Both the position numbers and the translations under genes were made by a program. Below are positions 5,177-5,278 of a stretch of 5,278 nt of DNA, one piece after another. The notes beneath the pieces are model-generated. The model did no database searches, was not told the DNA's origin, and was given only the letters and a program-made list of their open reading frames with translations. Position 1 is the stretch's first letter, and each line of letters begins with the position of its first letter. The DNA comes from a bacterium (GTDB lineage: Bacteria > Patescibacteriota > Patescibacteriia > S139-126 > S139-133): assembly GCA_030429785.1 (NCBI GenBank), contig JAUIEQ010000060.1:1-5278 (forward strand). The letters run 5' to 3'.

Positions 5177-5278
5177 TCCAGTAGCATCGATGATCAAGAT
5201 GTCGGGCCTCACCCGAAGAACCTTTGCGCGTCGCTTCAAAGCGGCAACGGGATATGCACCACTTGATTACATCCAGAC
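5154..5278 (+). CDS. Fragment of an AraC-family (GlxA-type) regulator, probably foreign to this contig
   Basis: Read in the frame beginning at 5154, the end of the window encodes about 41 residues starting AENYAVADPVASM and continuing through SGLTRRTFARRFKAATG to YAPLDYIQ. This is the first helix-turn-helix of the AraC DNA-binding domain as seen in GlxA-like regulators (pattern DPVA.M...SGL..RTF.RRF..ATGY.PLDY). There is no start codon or upstream domain: groEL, in another frame, occupies the upstream side. The second helix-turn-helix would lie beyond the window. GC is about 53% in 5177-5278, above the rest of the window. The fragment is 3'-open and 5'-truncated, and is best explained as a joined sequence from another organism, with a real recombination event as the less likely alternative. 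Confidence 0.8.

Noticed and set aside
4567..5187. Antisense 206-aa open frame inside the 3' part of groEL
   Set aside because: Same reasoning; its Pro-rich start is the complement of the Gly-Met tail, and it crosses the presumed chimeric junction.
1..5278. CRISPR array, insertion sequence, tRNA or phage genes
   Set aside because: No spaced direct repeats, transposase motifs, cloverleaf sequences or phage proteins were seen in any frame.

Overview
The window looks like a piece of a Patescibacteria/CPR genome (Parcubacteria-like), read from a metagenome. The reasons are a compact AT-leaning layout, a type IV pilin-like protein whose post-membrane segment (NNAREKSRDAKRVADIRSLQTAL region) is of the kind common in that radiation, an uncharacterised nucleotidyltransferase-fold protein coupled to a polytopic O-antigen ligase-like protein, and a groESL operon whose proteins resemble CPR versions. 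No gene has a well-placed Shine-Dalgarno sequence. Taxonomy is an inference from protein style; no marker gene is present.

Layout, all on the plus strand: (1) 1-265 is AT-rich non-coding DNA with a possible extended -10 promoter and several palindromes. (2) 266-787 encodes an eight-cysteine type IV pilin/pseudopilin-like protein, closed by a strong intrinsic terminator (808-838). (3) A near-consensus promoter (857-885) is placed so that transcription should start at, or next to, the ATG at 892, which predicts a leaderless mRNA. It drives a 300-aa protein with a winged-helix-like N-terminus and a nucleotidyltransferase DxD motif (892-1794). This gene overlaps by 28 bp a 450-aa, roughly 12-TM Wzy_C/O-antigen ligase-like protein (1767-3119). 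(4) A CIRCE operator (3134-3160) has the -35 box of the groESL promoter inside its 9-bp spacer. It is followed by groES (3213-3491) and groEL (3515-5176).

The last ~120 bases do not belong with the rest. From about 5151 the sequence reads, in a different frame from groEL, as the first helix-turn-helix of a GlxA-type AraC-family regulator, with higher GC (about 53% in 5177-5278). The groEL stop codon and its last residues (KLCGG, including the protein's only cysteine) come from this foreign segment. A chimeric assembly or amplification junction in the Gly/Met repeat end of groEL is the simplest explanation.

Functionally, the window pairs a surface module (pilin; nucleotidyltransferase-like protein plus envelope glycan ligase/polymerase-like protein) with the HrcA/CIRCE-controlled chaperonin operon. 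The most interesting speculation is that the Wzy_C protein is a pilin O-oligosaccharyltransferase acting on the Ser/Thr/Ala-rich pilin next door; this is a hypothesis only.
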